From: Zoroaster sp. YZ-2022
Taxonomy: Eukaryota; Echinodermata; Asteroidea; Forcipulatida; Zoroasteridae
DNA length: 64,000 nucleotides
NCBI GenBank assembly: GCA_029582265.1
Contig: CM055820.1
Location: forward strand, 19,502,212-19,566,211
Direction of reading: 5' to 3'
Shown here one piece after another: positions 12,164 through 24,545 of this stretch. Every line of letters starts with the position of its first letter. The first letter of the stretch is position 1. Position numbers and translations under genes: made by a program. The notes below the pieces were generated by a model that saw nothing but the letters and a program-made list of their open reading frames with translations, ran no database searches and was not told the DNA's origin.

Positions 12164-14934
12164 CCTATGTTGGTGGGCGGTCCACTTATGCCAATTATCT
12201 ATTGCTCTATGGGGCCAGGTCAGAGGCCAAACCATATCTGCCGAGTAGCCAGGGATGAAGCCCCGGTCAGATGTAAACAACCTGGGTAACGGCAGTAGCG
12301 GGGATCACACAACGGGACATCAAAAATGATTATATTCTCCAATAAATCTCCCATGAATAAAATCTGTCCGATCAGAGCTTATCTGGGAAGTGAAATGATT
12401 GTTTAATTCTACAAGCAATACATTCAGCGGTTGTTTTATAATCCGTTTTTAAAATTGAAATGGGACGCCAATTACTTGATAATAAAGGATCATTATTCTT
12501 CTTGGGCAAAACAGTAATAATTCCTCTACGTTGGGAAATGGACATTCGTCCTCAACCAAAAGAGTACTTCAACAAGGTACTGATTCATTTCAGACTAAAT
12601 CTGACTTTGAGTGATAGTAGAAAATAATTATTACCAATATTTTTGACACTGCTCAAATGCTCTCTGACGTTACCATGTAATTTTACTTCTATATTATTAT
12701 GTTTATAACATCGGGGTATAGCAATAAACATTAACCGCAACTAGGCAACCGTCCTTCAATTTCGCGATCAGTGTAAATTTGAGTATAGACCTACGGTATA
12801 TATTATTGCAGGAGATATCATGCCTCTCAGTTATAATTGAAACCTGCCTGTGTGAGCGCATTATTGTTTCCCCCCGTTTTATTTTGCGTTTTATTATTAG
12901 CATCACTTGAGGCCAAGACCTTGTAAGACAATTGACAATTATAATTAAAGTGAGCGCCCACTAAGACTTAAATGAATAGCATTGGTCTCAGGAGAATAAT
13001 CATGATATTTAGCTCATGTGGTCAACATGTTTAAGTTTTTCATCAAAACCTATGTATTGTCAAATATGAATTCCAAAGTAGTACCGAGGGTTTTAAAGTC
13101 ATGTAAATACATCTGTACTATTATAAAAAATTAAGAGATCAGTAAAATGTTCAGCTTATTTCATTGTGTCGTTAACTGAATACACATAGGCCCTGTTACA
13201 CACCTTAAAGGGACAGTATGGTCACGGACATAATTTTATATCATCCATTTAGTTGCCATAGACCAACGTGCATATATCATTATTTCCATTTATGCTAGTA
13301 TTCCCATACCCACCTAGTCTGATTTTGACAAATATATATTCTCTAACTTTACACGACCTACTTTATCGGTTCGTTGTGAGCATTTCATTGGAATCGCCGC
13401 CAGTACAATGAGAATTCCAGGGACAAATTATCGTTAATTTGCAGTAATTAAGTGCAAATATTAGGTCAGATATAACTGAACGGGAGACTTGCACGACTGG
13501 CAAGGACAATCATTGAGAATGCCTTCGTATTATGATGAATTTATTGAGAGCTACAAATTGCATTCTGCAGCCATCTTTGTTAGTGCTGATTCTCAACACA
13601 TACAGGAATCAACTTATTTTCCTACCAGCCTCGGTTTGGTTTATAGGTGGATTATAATGAGGAAAACAATATGGCTAACGTCTAATTATCTGACACTTTA
13701 ATATTGTAATTAATTCTGCCAATCAAATATTGCAATATTTAATAGTTTAGCTTCACGATAATAACTGGATAGTTAAGTTTCCCGAATTTGATTTCGTATT
13801 TCAAACCCATTTTTCTTCTAGATTTCAAGTAAATCCGTGATTAAGAATCATTGTTACTGTGATACCTTTCAGAACTCCAAATTATATTAGGCCACTTTAA
13901 AAAAAAACTAGTGCCTATAAAATTTGTTTGATAAAATTGATATTGTCTGGTCAGGGGATCAAGATGGGTGCTGTGTCACGTGGTTGATTAATAACGGCCT
14001 CTTAAATTGTAATTAAGTGTGATGAAAATGATTGTCAGTGTTTACCACTCACGGGATTGTTTCAAGTCAAAAGTGAATTAACATCGGGGCGAGTCAGGTT
14101 GTGCGGATGTACAATTTAATTTAAAAATAATTTACTACAGTAGGAACGAAACATAACAGCTTATAGATGAATGGTCGTATCTCAATTGAAAGTGCGCTTG
14201 ACCCCAACAATATAGTACATGATATTAATGAATTAGGCTATGGTTGGAAACACATAATATCAAAATGGAATTTCATATCGAAATACGGTGTTAAGTGTGT
14301 GAGACCGAATCTATTATAAATGTTTTATTTTTGATTTGGTATACATGCATGCCAGGAGGATATTCGTTTGTGCACGATGAAACTTTTGTATAAATGCAAC
14401 AATGAAACTCATATTACCTTAATTGTTTTGTGTACCGTAACAAATAGGCGACACTCACACGTTTTGGATAAAATAAATAAATTGTTCTTTCCTCGACCAA
14501 CTCGAAAGCACTGGCATAATCGAAATATCCTAGGTATTTGGGGCAGAATTCAATCTCAGCCACAAACAGTGCCACAATAAGAGGGAGGGGCACGGAGCCA
14601 ATGCGTCCTCCCACTAAAATACTTTGTCCTGTGAGCCCCCGCCGATAAAAATACAAACAGCAAACAAAAGCATATGGACTTTATTGTTGCTAAAGGGCAC
14701 CAGACTTATAATGAACCCGCCTACTGAAAAATCGAATGGCTATACATCAACATGCCTGTAGCCAAATTTCGAATATCAATATTGAGAATTGTAGTATAGA
14801 TCGGGCCTAAAATGACGACCCCAACAAGCAGGGGGAAGGGGGAGGGTAACACTAAAAAAAACACATACGTTTTAATGTACGTGCGTGGCGATACCGGGGG
14901 GGGGGGGTGGTTCATGCCGCTTTTGACCCCATGA
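12164..14934. other. no recognised feature
   Basis: No gene, RNA or clear repeat was recognised. The reading frame at 13489-13701 has an ordinary composition but no family resemblance. Confidence 0.4.
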
Positions 14935-15540
14935 CCACACAAATAACAGCAACCACACAAATAACAGCAACCACACAAACAACAGCAACCACACAAACAA
15001 CAGTAACCACACAAATAACAGCAACAACACAAACAACAGCAACAACAATAACAAAAGCAACAACAATAACAACATCAACCACACAAACAACAGCAACCAC
15101 ATCAACAACAGCAACCACGCAAATAACAGCAACCGCACAAACAACAGCAACCACACAAATAACAGCAACAACACAAACAACAGCAACAACAAGAACAAAA
15201 GCAACAACAATAACAACATCAACCACACAAACAACAGCAACCACACAAACAACAGCAACCACACCAACAACAGCAACCACACAAATAACAGCAACCGCAC
15301 AAACAACAGCAACCACACAAATAACAGCAACAACTCAAACAACAGCAACAACAATAACAAAAGCAACAACGATAACAATATCAACTGCACAAACAACAGC
15401 AACCACACAAATAACAGCAACCACACAATTACAAACAACAGCAACCACACAAACAAGAGCAACCGCACAAACAACAGTAACCACACAAACAATAATTAAC
15501 ACCAACCGGCCGCACAAACAACATCAACCACACAAACATA
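14935..15540. repeat. 18 bp-period minisatellite, ACA/GCA-rich
   Basis: About 600 bp built from ACACAAACAACAGCAACC and variants (AAATAACAGCAACC, ACAATAACAAAAGC). It yields long Thr/Gln-rich and Val/Leu-rich frames on both strands, which are repeat artefacts and not genes. Purine-pyrimidine strand asymmetry is strong. Confidence 0.95.
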
Positions 15541-17524
15541 TCTCTTGAAAGCTTGGAACACAGTTACCATGCACATTTTGAGAAAACTGAACATTAAGCA
15601 ACCTCTTCCCATCGAATGATACAGTGACATTTGAGCACCAATGAGTTACGTCGGCAAAATGTGAACATTATATGTTAACAGGAACATTTTCTTCTTGATA
15701 AATTCTGCTGTGCAGTTTATCACCAGACAATTTCGTGAGAAGGAGTGTAATCGCTCATAATGTTCTGATGGTCTCTAATGTTCATCATGGTCTGATGAAC
15801 TCTAAGATTTTTTTCAATAAATGGCGTCAGTACCATATGCCTTTGAGGCAAAATAGGACTCATCTCTCACGTGATATTTCAAGTTTAATCATTTGTGTAA
15901 TCATTCAATAAACCAAATGACGGGTACGTTGTGGGTAGTTTTTTAACCATGTGGTCTGTCGTCGGCTGGAAAATCTAGCTCAGTGGGGCGCTTTCGTTAC
16001 CAGCGTAATATATCGTGCATACCCCCTGTTGCGTTACAAATACTAACGGTAGACAAGCCTGGGAGCGACCTTTTTCTGCAGTATAAATTGCCATTCAATA
16101 TCTTATATAAAAAGGTACTTAACGGAAATTAATTAACAGAAATTTATCGAATGGCTTAGTAGCATACTGGTTAGAACGCTCACTCAGTAAAACAGGTTTT
16201 GAATTATTATTAGTTATTCAGAAGCTAAACCTTTATGTACCGTATACTAGTAATTCACGGGACTAGCCTACTACCCTCAGCTTACTAGTGCAGACATTTT
16301 AAAGAGAAGCTCGAGAAAAAATAATTGATCTTTTCCATGCATCTTGCATTTTGAGAGAGGTTATGTTATACACGAGCTAAACATCATGCATTTTATTACC
16401 TAGACTCACTGTAAAAAAATAATAATTTAAAAAAAAAAATAAAAAAAATTAAAGTCAGAAAGTTCAACACCGGACCCCTTCAGTGGGCAATATCAACTAA
16501 GTATTTGATTTTTTTTGTAAATAACACTGACAATATAGTTGTATACATGTAAACGTAAAGGGGCCTTTTGTTTTCCTTCAGTGGACCTTAGGCCTTTCTC
16601 TGAATTCGAGACAAAAGAGGTCCAGAAAAAATTATTTTAACTGTTTAGATAATAAAACTTATGTTGTTTTTAGTTTCCTTTTGTCGCAACCTCTCTAAAA
16701 AAGGGGAAAAGGTTAATATATTTGATATTTTGCACACAGAGTCCCCTGATTTACCTCTCGACCTTTGTTTTACCTTTCAATCTGTGTATAGAGCGCTTTT
16801 TACAGATACGTCAGTTCAAGATCAAATAACAAAATATGTCTTGATGCAAGACATCCATCAATTTATTCTAATATTTCATTCTCAGACGGGGCTTAGCAAG
16901 CCACCCATTAATTGGTTTCGTAAAATTGGAGTAAGCCTTAGAGTGGATAACACAAATTATATTGCAAACTGAAAACTTAAAGGTTATGTATATTATTGAT
17001 AATTCATTGATAATTAAAAAAAATAAATAAAGTTTGAATTTTTGAAAGAGTACATTCATGATTAGAATGATTACAAACAATAATGTGAATGTCTTTTTCA
17101 CAACGAAATTAACAGAATCTTTAACAGGTACGTTGGTTATTTGTATATCTTGATTTAAAAAAAGTAAGCCAACTCGTAGAATTGTTTTCCAACATTGCCA
17201 ATGCTGTACCTTTCCTTTAGAACGGACACAAAAAATGATCATCCAATCAATCGGTTGCAGGCCTTCTTGCGTAAGGCACTATTAATGCCTTTATGCTTGA
17301 CCACAAGAGGGCCCCAAAGCGATTGTTTTTGAGGTAAGAATAAAATTCAAACTTGACCTGGCATTTAGACATTGAACATTATTTCAACAGAGGAACGGTT
17401 AATATTTTACACTCCCTTATTTGAACACCTATCTACTCCTGCTGACAATCAAAAGATCGTTGCATTGGCGCCCTCTTGCGGCTATTGACATCAACTACTG
17501 TTTGCTTTCCCACCTTCTATGCAG
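15541..17524. other. no recognised gene; probable intron or upstream of TMEM26 homologue
   Basis: No exon was recognised. The 103-codon frame at 16661-16972 has no family resemblance and no obvious splice context, so I leave it uncalled. The end of this stretch supplies the acceptor (TTCTATGCAG) of the first TMEM26-like exon found. Confidence 0.4.
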
Positions 17525-17696
17525 GTTTTGTCCCAGTGTTCTGATGTACCTGATTTCTACCGTGCCCGCTATATGGGTCCTCGAACTGCAACTCATGAAG
17601 GAGCGTGTTGAAACATCTGCCACCCGCGGCAAAGATGTGTGCTTAGAATCAAGCAACGTCTATACAAATGGATCCCGCCATGTTGAGATTCCGGGA
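17525..17696 (+). CDS. TMEM26-like: TMEM26 homologue, internal exon
   Basis: TMEM26 is a multi-pass membrane protein of unclear biochemical function. This 172 bp exon encodes a segment like the vertebrate TMEM26 stretch with consecutive hydrophobic residues, LYLIS-x-VP and WLLEL. Here it reads FCPSVLMYLISTVPAIWVLE, then a polar loop with a possible N-glycosylation site (NGS). The acceptor is TTCTATGCAG before 17525. The donor is GTAAGTG at 17697, a near-perfect consensus. The exon starts on the third base of a codon and ends in phase 0, which agrees with the next exon at 18704. The reading frame on both sides of the splice sites is intron and should not be counted. The upstream exon carrying the start and TM1 was not found in the window; the 5' part may lie far upstream or outside. 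Confidence 0.8.
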
Positions 17697-18703
17697 GTAA
17701 GTGTGTATAGGGGCTGTCCAGTTTCCCGCCTTTTTTATTGATTTATTTATTTTAAGAAGACTTAAATATATGTCGCCAGTGTTTGGCTCAAGAGACCCCC
17801 ACCAAAAAAAAACTACCTCCCCCCCCCAAAAAAAAAACCAGCTGACCCCCCCCCCCCACACACACACACACCACCATCACCGCCAATAAATCCCTACATG
17901 CTTTGTTTAAGATTGAATATTATTATTAATTTTTAATTTAAAATTTGTATATGCAAAGAATAAATTTGAATTTGTGAAATGTATTTTTTTGGTTTTTGTT
18001 TTTGGTTACTGTGGAGGGGTAAATTGACATAACTGTACCCCCCCCCCTCCCGTCATAAATATATTCCGGCCAGTAAGGGAGTTAAACCATTGGTAAGAAT
18101 TAGTGTCTTTAAATTAATTTGTATTTACATTAGACAATTATAATTTCCCAGGATGTTTTAATTTGGTACTAATTACATCATCCAAGCAAATAAGCTTTTA
18201 GATAATAGTTCGTTCAGTTTGTTTTATGACCAACACAGTCACCGTCTTGAAGTTTCTTCTTCCCTCAGGCTTTTTAAAACGGCAACCTTCCTAGAGTTTA
18301 AGTAGTATGTTATCTATGACATAACATGTTTACAAAAGAGCCCCAAAGGTCAAACTGTGATGGGACAAAATATACACTGGTCTATGACAAGAAACCAATT
18401 ATAATCTGATATTTTGAGATATCAGCAGAAAAATTGATTTATTTTGAATAAGGCACTAACATTACATATCAAATCTTATTCGTCTGAAAATTATAAATAT
18501 TCTTGACGTTATATGTGCAGAAGTACAAAATGTACACACTCTGTATACAAATGCACATTTGCCCAGCGGGAAATCACCCTGGTATTCTGGTATTCATAGT
18601 ATAAACAAGTCACATGGTCTATTGAAAAGTAAGATAAATTAGCAACAAGGATCATTTCTCTCATGTTGTTTTATTTTTATTTGTTTATATCCACCTTAAA
18701 TAG

Positions 18704-19675
18704 CTTTCGATACCGCTGTTATTGCTATCTCATCACTGGTCATTGGCCCTGCAGCAAATTCTTCTCTTCGTTCTTATAGTGGGAAGATGGTTGCTTCCAA
18801 AGGGCTCCCTCACGCGAGACCAGCTGTCCCAGCTTCTGTTGGTCTACATCGGTATAGCTGCAGACATCCTGGAGTTTTCCACAGAGGGCTTGAAGATGGA
18901 GGAAGTCCGATGCGATTACGTCATGGTATACTGGATACTGACGATCTGGACATGGAGCCTGCTGCAATTCACACTTGGATTAACGGTCACCAAAGCCAGG
19001 AAGCCCCGCATGGCTGGTATCGACGATGACAAGCCCAAGGTGAACTTCATGTGCTGTGAGACCGAAGTCTGGGGCTTAATGACTACTATCATCATGCAGG
19101 ATGGACCATATCTTGCCATGAGGTTGTACATCCTGATCAAGCTGCAGGCCATCAACCAGATGATGATCTTCTTCACCTGTAAGAACATGTTGGTGATGCT
19201 TCTTAAATTGTACCGCCTCTTTGTCATCTTCATTGAGAAGCCAGGCTACCATACCCCTGTACTGGTGCAGACTATAGTAAGGTATACCTCCAGAAGGGAC
19301 CGGGTTAGCTCTCCCCCGGCCCACCACCCTCGAAAGTCCCGGGGCAGACACCTCGATATACCCGACGTGCATGAGTCGCCACCCGGACAGAGTTTACCCT
19401 TGCTACCAACCCTGCGAGAAAAGCCACCCATCCCATCGTCAACGCCTAGATTTATAGATCCCGATGCTGGGTTTTACAGCTTGGACGTTGCTGAGCCCCC
19501 AGCTGCTAAAAAGAATAACGAGAAGCCGAGACATCGGAAGGAGCCATCACGCCGCGTCGAAGAAGACCCAGCCCCTCACCTCTATGAGTCGGTTGCCAAT
19601 AGTAGCAGCACAGACCCCCTTTTCCGTACATACCCGCCCTCTCCTGCGAAGATTGTCACGTTTGACGACATGTGA
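18704..19675 (+). CDS. TMEM26-like: TMEM26 homologue, last coding exon
   Basis: Encodes 323 residues to TGA at 19673. The first ~190 residues match the TMEM26 core: GRWLLP, then TRDQLSQLLL, the IAADILEF motif, the IWTWSLLQF helix and QDGPYLAMRLYILIKLQAIN, ending in KNMLV..LKLYRL. These are hydrophobic segments of a plasma or internal membrane protein. The remaining ~130 residues are a Pro/Arg/Ser-rich cytoplasmic-type tail not shared with vertebrate TMEM26 as I know it. The acceptor is AAATAG at 18698-18703 after a T-rich tract, in phase 0, joining the 17525-17696 exon. An alternative acceptor, CTGCAG at 18749-18754, would lose the conserved WSLAL residues. The reading frame is intact and codon use is plausible, so it is likely functional. 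Confidence 0.88.
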   Translation, partial: LSIPLLLLSHHWSLALQQILLFVLIVGRWLLPKGSLTRDQLSQLLLVYIGIAADILEFSTEGLKMEEVRCDYVMVYWILTIWTWSLLQFTLGLTVTKARKPRMAGIDDDKPKVNFMCCETEVWGLMTTIIMQDGPYLAMRLYILIKLQAINQMMIFFTCKNMLVMLLKLYRLFVIFIEKPGYHTPVLVQTIVRYTSRRDRVSSPPAHHPRKSRGRHLDIPDVHESPPGQSLPLLPTLREKPPIPSSTPRFIDPDAGFYSLDVAEPPAAKKNNEKPRHRKEPSRRVEEDPAPHLYESVANSSSTDPLFRTYPPSPAKIVTFDDM

Positions 19676-20274
19676 CGACTGGTGTTCTATATTAACAAAT
19701 TAATCACAAGTGCATTGTCATTTTAAAATATCCGAATGTGTGTGTTTATCTTATAAACAACTTCCGTATACACGTTCAAGGGAAGCTACAACATTGTTTT
19801 TTCTGCAAAACTATTTCTACGGGTATTCTTACTTTCTCTGTATTAAGATAAACATGTAACAACCAACATTTGTGCGTTTCAGCTAATTAATATTTTTAAT
19901 GTGTCGTTTTAATACGAGAAAACAATTCAAATGCTTTCAGATGTTATAAGTAGGCCTATTCATTCTCATGTAGAATTTGTATCTTCTTAAGTTGTGTAAC
20001 AGCTAAAACAGAGTGATTTCAATGTGCGTTTGATATCATCAAGTAAGTTACACTGTGATCCAATGTTGTACTTTCCCTTTTAATAGACATTTAAGATATG
20101 AACATCTGTTTTTTTAAATGTGGCTGAAATTTAGGCCTAGGCCTATACACCCAAGGGCTCAAATTTATTGTGTACAGTGGAGGCGTACATTGTGAGCAAT
20201 GGGGTGGGGAGAAGAGGGAATGAGAAGATTTTAGGGTCCTCATGCTCTGAAATGCAATCTGACGCATAGTTTTT

Positions 20275-20280
20275 AATAAA
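20275..20280 (+). terminator. candidate polyadenylation signal of the TMEM26 homologue
   Basis: AATAAA 600 bp after the stop codon and the first clear hexamer seen in the 3' region. No transcript evidence. Confidence 0.35.
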
Positions 20281-21519
20281 CATAAAGAATTATAAGGTGG
20301 CCTTATCTATTATTTGGTACGTATTACAGAACAATATGGCAAGATTTTAAAACAAGTGGAAATATATTTGCAAATGATTGTATTCTCTCTCCTCTGAACA
20401 TATTTGAAGGTATATAGGCCTGTTATGATATATACCCCACCCCGTGCACACAGTATATTATATACGCGTGTATAGTATTTAATGGGCCTATGTTCATGAC
20501 ACTACTTTCATGCTTTTGTTAATAATTATTATTAGTTGATGTGGTTTATTGCGTACTTAATATTTTGAAATGCTTAATTAGCTTTTAAATGACTAACTTG
20601 ATAAAGATAACCTGTTCAACGTGATCTGCCCCCCCCCCCCCAAATAAATAAATAAATAAATAATAAAATTAATATTAACAAAAAATAGAAACATATTGCA
20701 AAAATACCAAAAGTATTATCTATGGGTCTCTACACTGAAAAAAAAAAAGGGATATTCAAACCTCACCAGTGGTGTTCAAAGTAGGCAACTCGCCCAGTAA
20801 TGTAAAGTTGACATCATTGGTATAACATCAGTGGGTTTCTTGTGGTAGGATGGCCTTGTACAGGTGCTGGTCACCTGTTCTATCTTACCATTCACTGGCT
20901 TTGTTTAAAATGAATTTTTGTGTATTTGTAGTTTATTAGGGTTTGGTTTTATATTTAATTGATGTAATCTGATTGCCAGTGTAAAATGTAATAAAATAAA
21001 TATATAAATAAAATAACTTCAACATCAACACAGTTTATGCTATCAACACAGTTTATAGCACAAAATATGGACTCCGTCTCTGTATACACTGAAACGTAGT
21101 ACACGAAGGTGAAAGTCAATCCTGGGCTACTGAGTACCTAGAGTAATTTTACTCTGAACACAAAGAAAAAAAACCTCTAGGCGATATTTAAGAATATCAT
21201 CCACTTTAGACCACGCTAAGTCCGACGAGAAAGTGCAATCGTTTTTCTGTATAATTGTTATCGATGTTTAGTAATATGACGTGTTTATTCAGCAAGACAG
21301 GCATATCACGTTAGACAAACAAGGGGATTATGGGGTAAGGGTGATGACCGGTTCTCTTGAAACCTTAAATCGGCTTGCATGTAATTATTACATAAAAGAC
21401 ATGGACAGTTGTAAATAATCTATAAGCTTAACTTTAGTAATGTGTATTTTCTATTGTGTTCAATGTGCTAATTGTGCTTACCTGGAAGGTACAACATAGG
21501 CAGTGTTGGAAAACTGAGT

Positions 21520-21900
21520 TTAAAGGTATGCTTCTCTTTTTAAATCATGAAACAACCAACCAGTGAACGTTTCACCTTATCACGTTGTGTCGTTCACGAG
21601 AAAGTAATGAAAATGCATTCATGCTTGTTATATTTATTCATTCTAACATGGACATTTCGAGATGGAAATTCTGACTTGATATTGTTTCACTTTTCTTAAA
21701 GTAACGGCATCTCATTTCTTGGGAAGATTAATACAATTCGTGCATTTATTTACACCATGATTGTAATTATCTTATAATAATTTGTTCTCACCAGTATGTA
21801 CGGGGGGGGGGGTAAAACAAGCCATCGTCAGCTTTAGAGTAGGTATTAGTTTTACATTAAAATTCGATTACTTATCAATTACCAATCCTTTACTTTACTT
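21520..21900 (-). repeat. dispersed repeat DR1, reverse copy
   Basis: Read in reverse it carries the DR1 modules in the expected order: AGTAAAGGATTGGTAATTGA (about 21890), CTAAAGCTGACGATGG (about 21825) and TGAACGACACAACGTGATAA (about 21580). Compare 2650-2990. Confidence 0.6.
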
Positions 21901-22967
21901 AAAAGTAACAATAATAATAATATTTTAAACAACTATATTTTTTCAATTAACTGATGACCACATCTGGCTAGATAAGCACCCGATCAAGATTACTTTTAAC
22001 CAAACAAAAATAATAATTTCGAATTAGCGGTACCTGATAAAGTTGAATAAACTCTTGTGATTCTCCAGAGGGCACCCTGTTAGCAAAACCGGGAAACAAT
22101 AATCAACCATAAAGATCAGTGTGATCAACCGTCAGCGGTCAAACGGTGGTGAATAATATTGCTTTCCAAGAGGGCGCACTCTTTATTAGACAACTATAAA
22201 ACATTATGTGGGCTAAACATGTCTGCTGATTCGTGTACACTTCCCATTTGTTAGTATTGGAGCACAACTGTGTGTACTGTTGAGTGCAGATTCTGCTGTA
22301 CCTAATTGCGTGAACATTAGAGACAACAATATTCAAAATTGAACATCTCATAATTCGCTCGGGGGGGGGGGGGCATGACACGTCTTTCTGAGAGAGACTT
22401 TCCAATGCAGTGACATGAATGCATGGGTTCTAATTGGGGTAGTGGGCGGGGGCAGGGAAGAAAGGGGAATCGATCACCAAGCCCCCGCGATATTACATGC
22501 CAAAGGCAGTCGCATGTTATCTTGTTTTTGTTTTTTGTTCGTTTTTTTCACAACTTCCATTATTATGAATGTACATTAAATGATACTTAATTATTTCATG
22601 TATACACCTAATATCACAAAACATGTTTGTTTATCTGTTAGTTTAATAATAATTGAAAGGTTTGCATGGTGGAAAGTGATAATAGAGTAGGTTTGTTGTA
22701 GTACCCTTTAATAATCTCTCGGTAACTGGATGTTTCAGTCAGTGTGCTCTGACGGTCAGCATACTCTGCAAACTCTACTCTATTAGGTTTGTGTAAGTAC
22801 AGTAAAATAAGCTAATATAATCTTTCAGTTTTGTTTTAGAACTATAGACAACTGGGATCCATTGCTTTTGGTCGTAAAAAGAACACAATGCTGTAACTTT
22901 GATTGAGCTATACCTCTACATATGCCTACTCTGAATTTTACAATTTGATGGATTTCACTTATCAGAA

Positions 22968-23010
22968 AAGGGGGTGGCTCCAGGATTTTTAAAGGGGGGG
23001 GGTCCAGAAT
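22968..23010. mobile_element. fragment of a hAT-like terminus
   Basis: GGGGGTGGCTCCAGGATTTT followed by a G-run resembles the ends of hAT-type MITEs common in animals. No partner end or target duplication was found. Confidence 0.3.
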
Positions 23011-24371
23011 CCAGATGGTTAGAATTGTTTCTGTTCCGACGTAGACTTCCCCACACCATGTTTTTATATAAATTTTAGTCGCTTTGTTAAAACCGTCTTA
23101 ACCTATACATAATTATAATGTGTCTCTGGGAAGCTTATACAACAATGAAAAAGAAAACTAGATGTCAGAGAATGTTTTGACGAGTAGGTTTGGGTAGTGA
23201 AAGTTATCTCCTCAAATATTTGTACCAGGAAGTCTTCATCCCATTCCGTGAAGAGACGGGATGACTTTTGTTTTGGTTTACGCAGTTAAGCCCGGTTCAT
23301 ACTACCCGCAATGTTTAGATTAAAGTTATACATTCTTGACGAATGTTTCATGCAAACCTTAAATGTATTCAATAGTACATGAGCCATCCGATTTGTTGGC
23401 ACCAAATTGAGGGACTAATTCTAATATACCTTTTATGGTCACAAATAATCTATAAATCACCAAACAATATGATATATTTCTGACGGCTGATTAAAGACAG
23501 TTGCCAAACGTACCATTGAAATTAGTTTCAATCTACAACGAACAGCCGTTGTATCTAACACACGTCAATGTACTACTATAATAATGTGTACACTGAACTG
23601 ACAGCAATGAATGATCGATGTCAATGTGTCTGGAAATCGTACGTTTTTTTCAAGTATTTTAGTCAGGATTTGTTATATTTATAGTTTCACAAATGTCACA
23701 TGCATAAGAGGGAGTTATAAGGTCAGTTGAAGGATTTTGATTGTATATTTTGGGCTGGTTTTCATCGTGTTTTCATGCAAGACATCTGACACAAAAACAC
23801 GTGTGCATTACTATTATTACATAAACTAACGTTCACGTTTCCAACACATTTGAGCCAACATTGGGCATTTTGGACTAGTATTTGTGTACAATAGAACTAT
23901 TCCCATGACCTTAAAGGTATACATGTATATGTAACAAGAATTTTGTGTTTTTAAGGATAGTTCTGACAGTTTGGTCTTGCAGTTTTTTTCAGTTGATGAA
24001 ACTGAGCAGCGTAGGCCTATGTGTATTATTTTGTTTGTCTGCATCTGGTCTGGTCACTGCTGTTACTAAAAAAGGCCCCAAATAACATGCAGTGTTTATG
24101 TATCCCACGAGATAGCTGGACTGATTCAACTTCGTTGCATTGTCCTATGCTTCAGAAAGTTTGATTGGTGAAGAAATTGATAGGCTGAGCAAGTACAGAT
24201 CTCATATCCTTCCAGTGGCATTTGTAAAACCTGTTCAAATTTCTCTGCTGTTCTGATACACATAGGCCTATATATGTAAATATTTCCAATTTTCTCGCAT
24301 TATGGAGGATTGCAACACCGTACATGCCCATTGGTTATGTTTAAAGGATGCAATTGAGCCTGATCGACATC

Positions 24372-24545
24372 AAGCAAGCTCGGTGGTCGAGAGGTTAAGA
24401 CGTCTGCACTAGTAAACAGGAGGTCGTAAGTACGGTTTGAATCCCACCCCGAGTCGCCTATGAAGTTTTTTCCACAGACACTCGGAAAGCACTGAGTAGG
24501 CCTATACAGTGCTATACACACGTCGGTGTAGGGCAAAATTAAATC
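24372..24545 (+). mobile_element. tRNA-derived SINE, family 2
   Basis: The head has an RNA polymerase III box A (TGGTCGAGAGG, about 24392) and box B (GGTTTGAATCC, about 24435), spaced as in a tRNA with a long variable region. The body is CACTCGGAAAGCACTGAGTA then CACACGTCGGTGTAGGGCAA. The tail is shared with the reverse copy at 11685-11762. Confidence 0.75.

Larger units (their letters stand above)
20281..24371. other. no recognised gene; holds a DR1 repeat and a hAT-like terminus
   Basis: Intergenic. Long poly-C/G runs occur near 20627, 21800 and 22364. The internal repeats listed separately are all I can support. Confidence 0.4.

Noticed and set aside
14872..15548. Long Thr/Gln-rich and Leu/Val-rich reading frames on both strands
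   Set aside because: They arise from an 18 bp-period minisatellite; all frames stay open because the repeat lacks stop codons.
16150..16205. tRNA-like phrase (TGGCTTAGTAGCATACTGGT ... GGTTTTGAAT)
   Set aside because: Only loose resemblance to boxes A and B; no foldable cloverleaf, so not called a tRNA or SINE.
16661..16972. 103-codon frame upstream of the TMEM26 exons
   Set aside because: Does not resemble the TMEM26 N-terminus (no matching helix pattern), ends without a donor, and no family is recognised.
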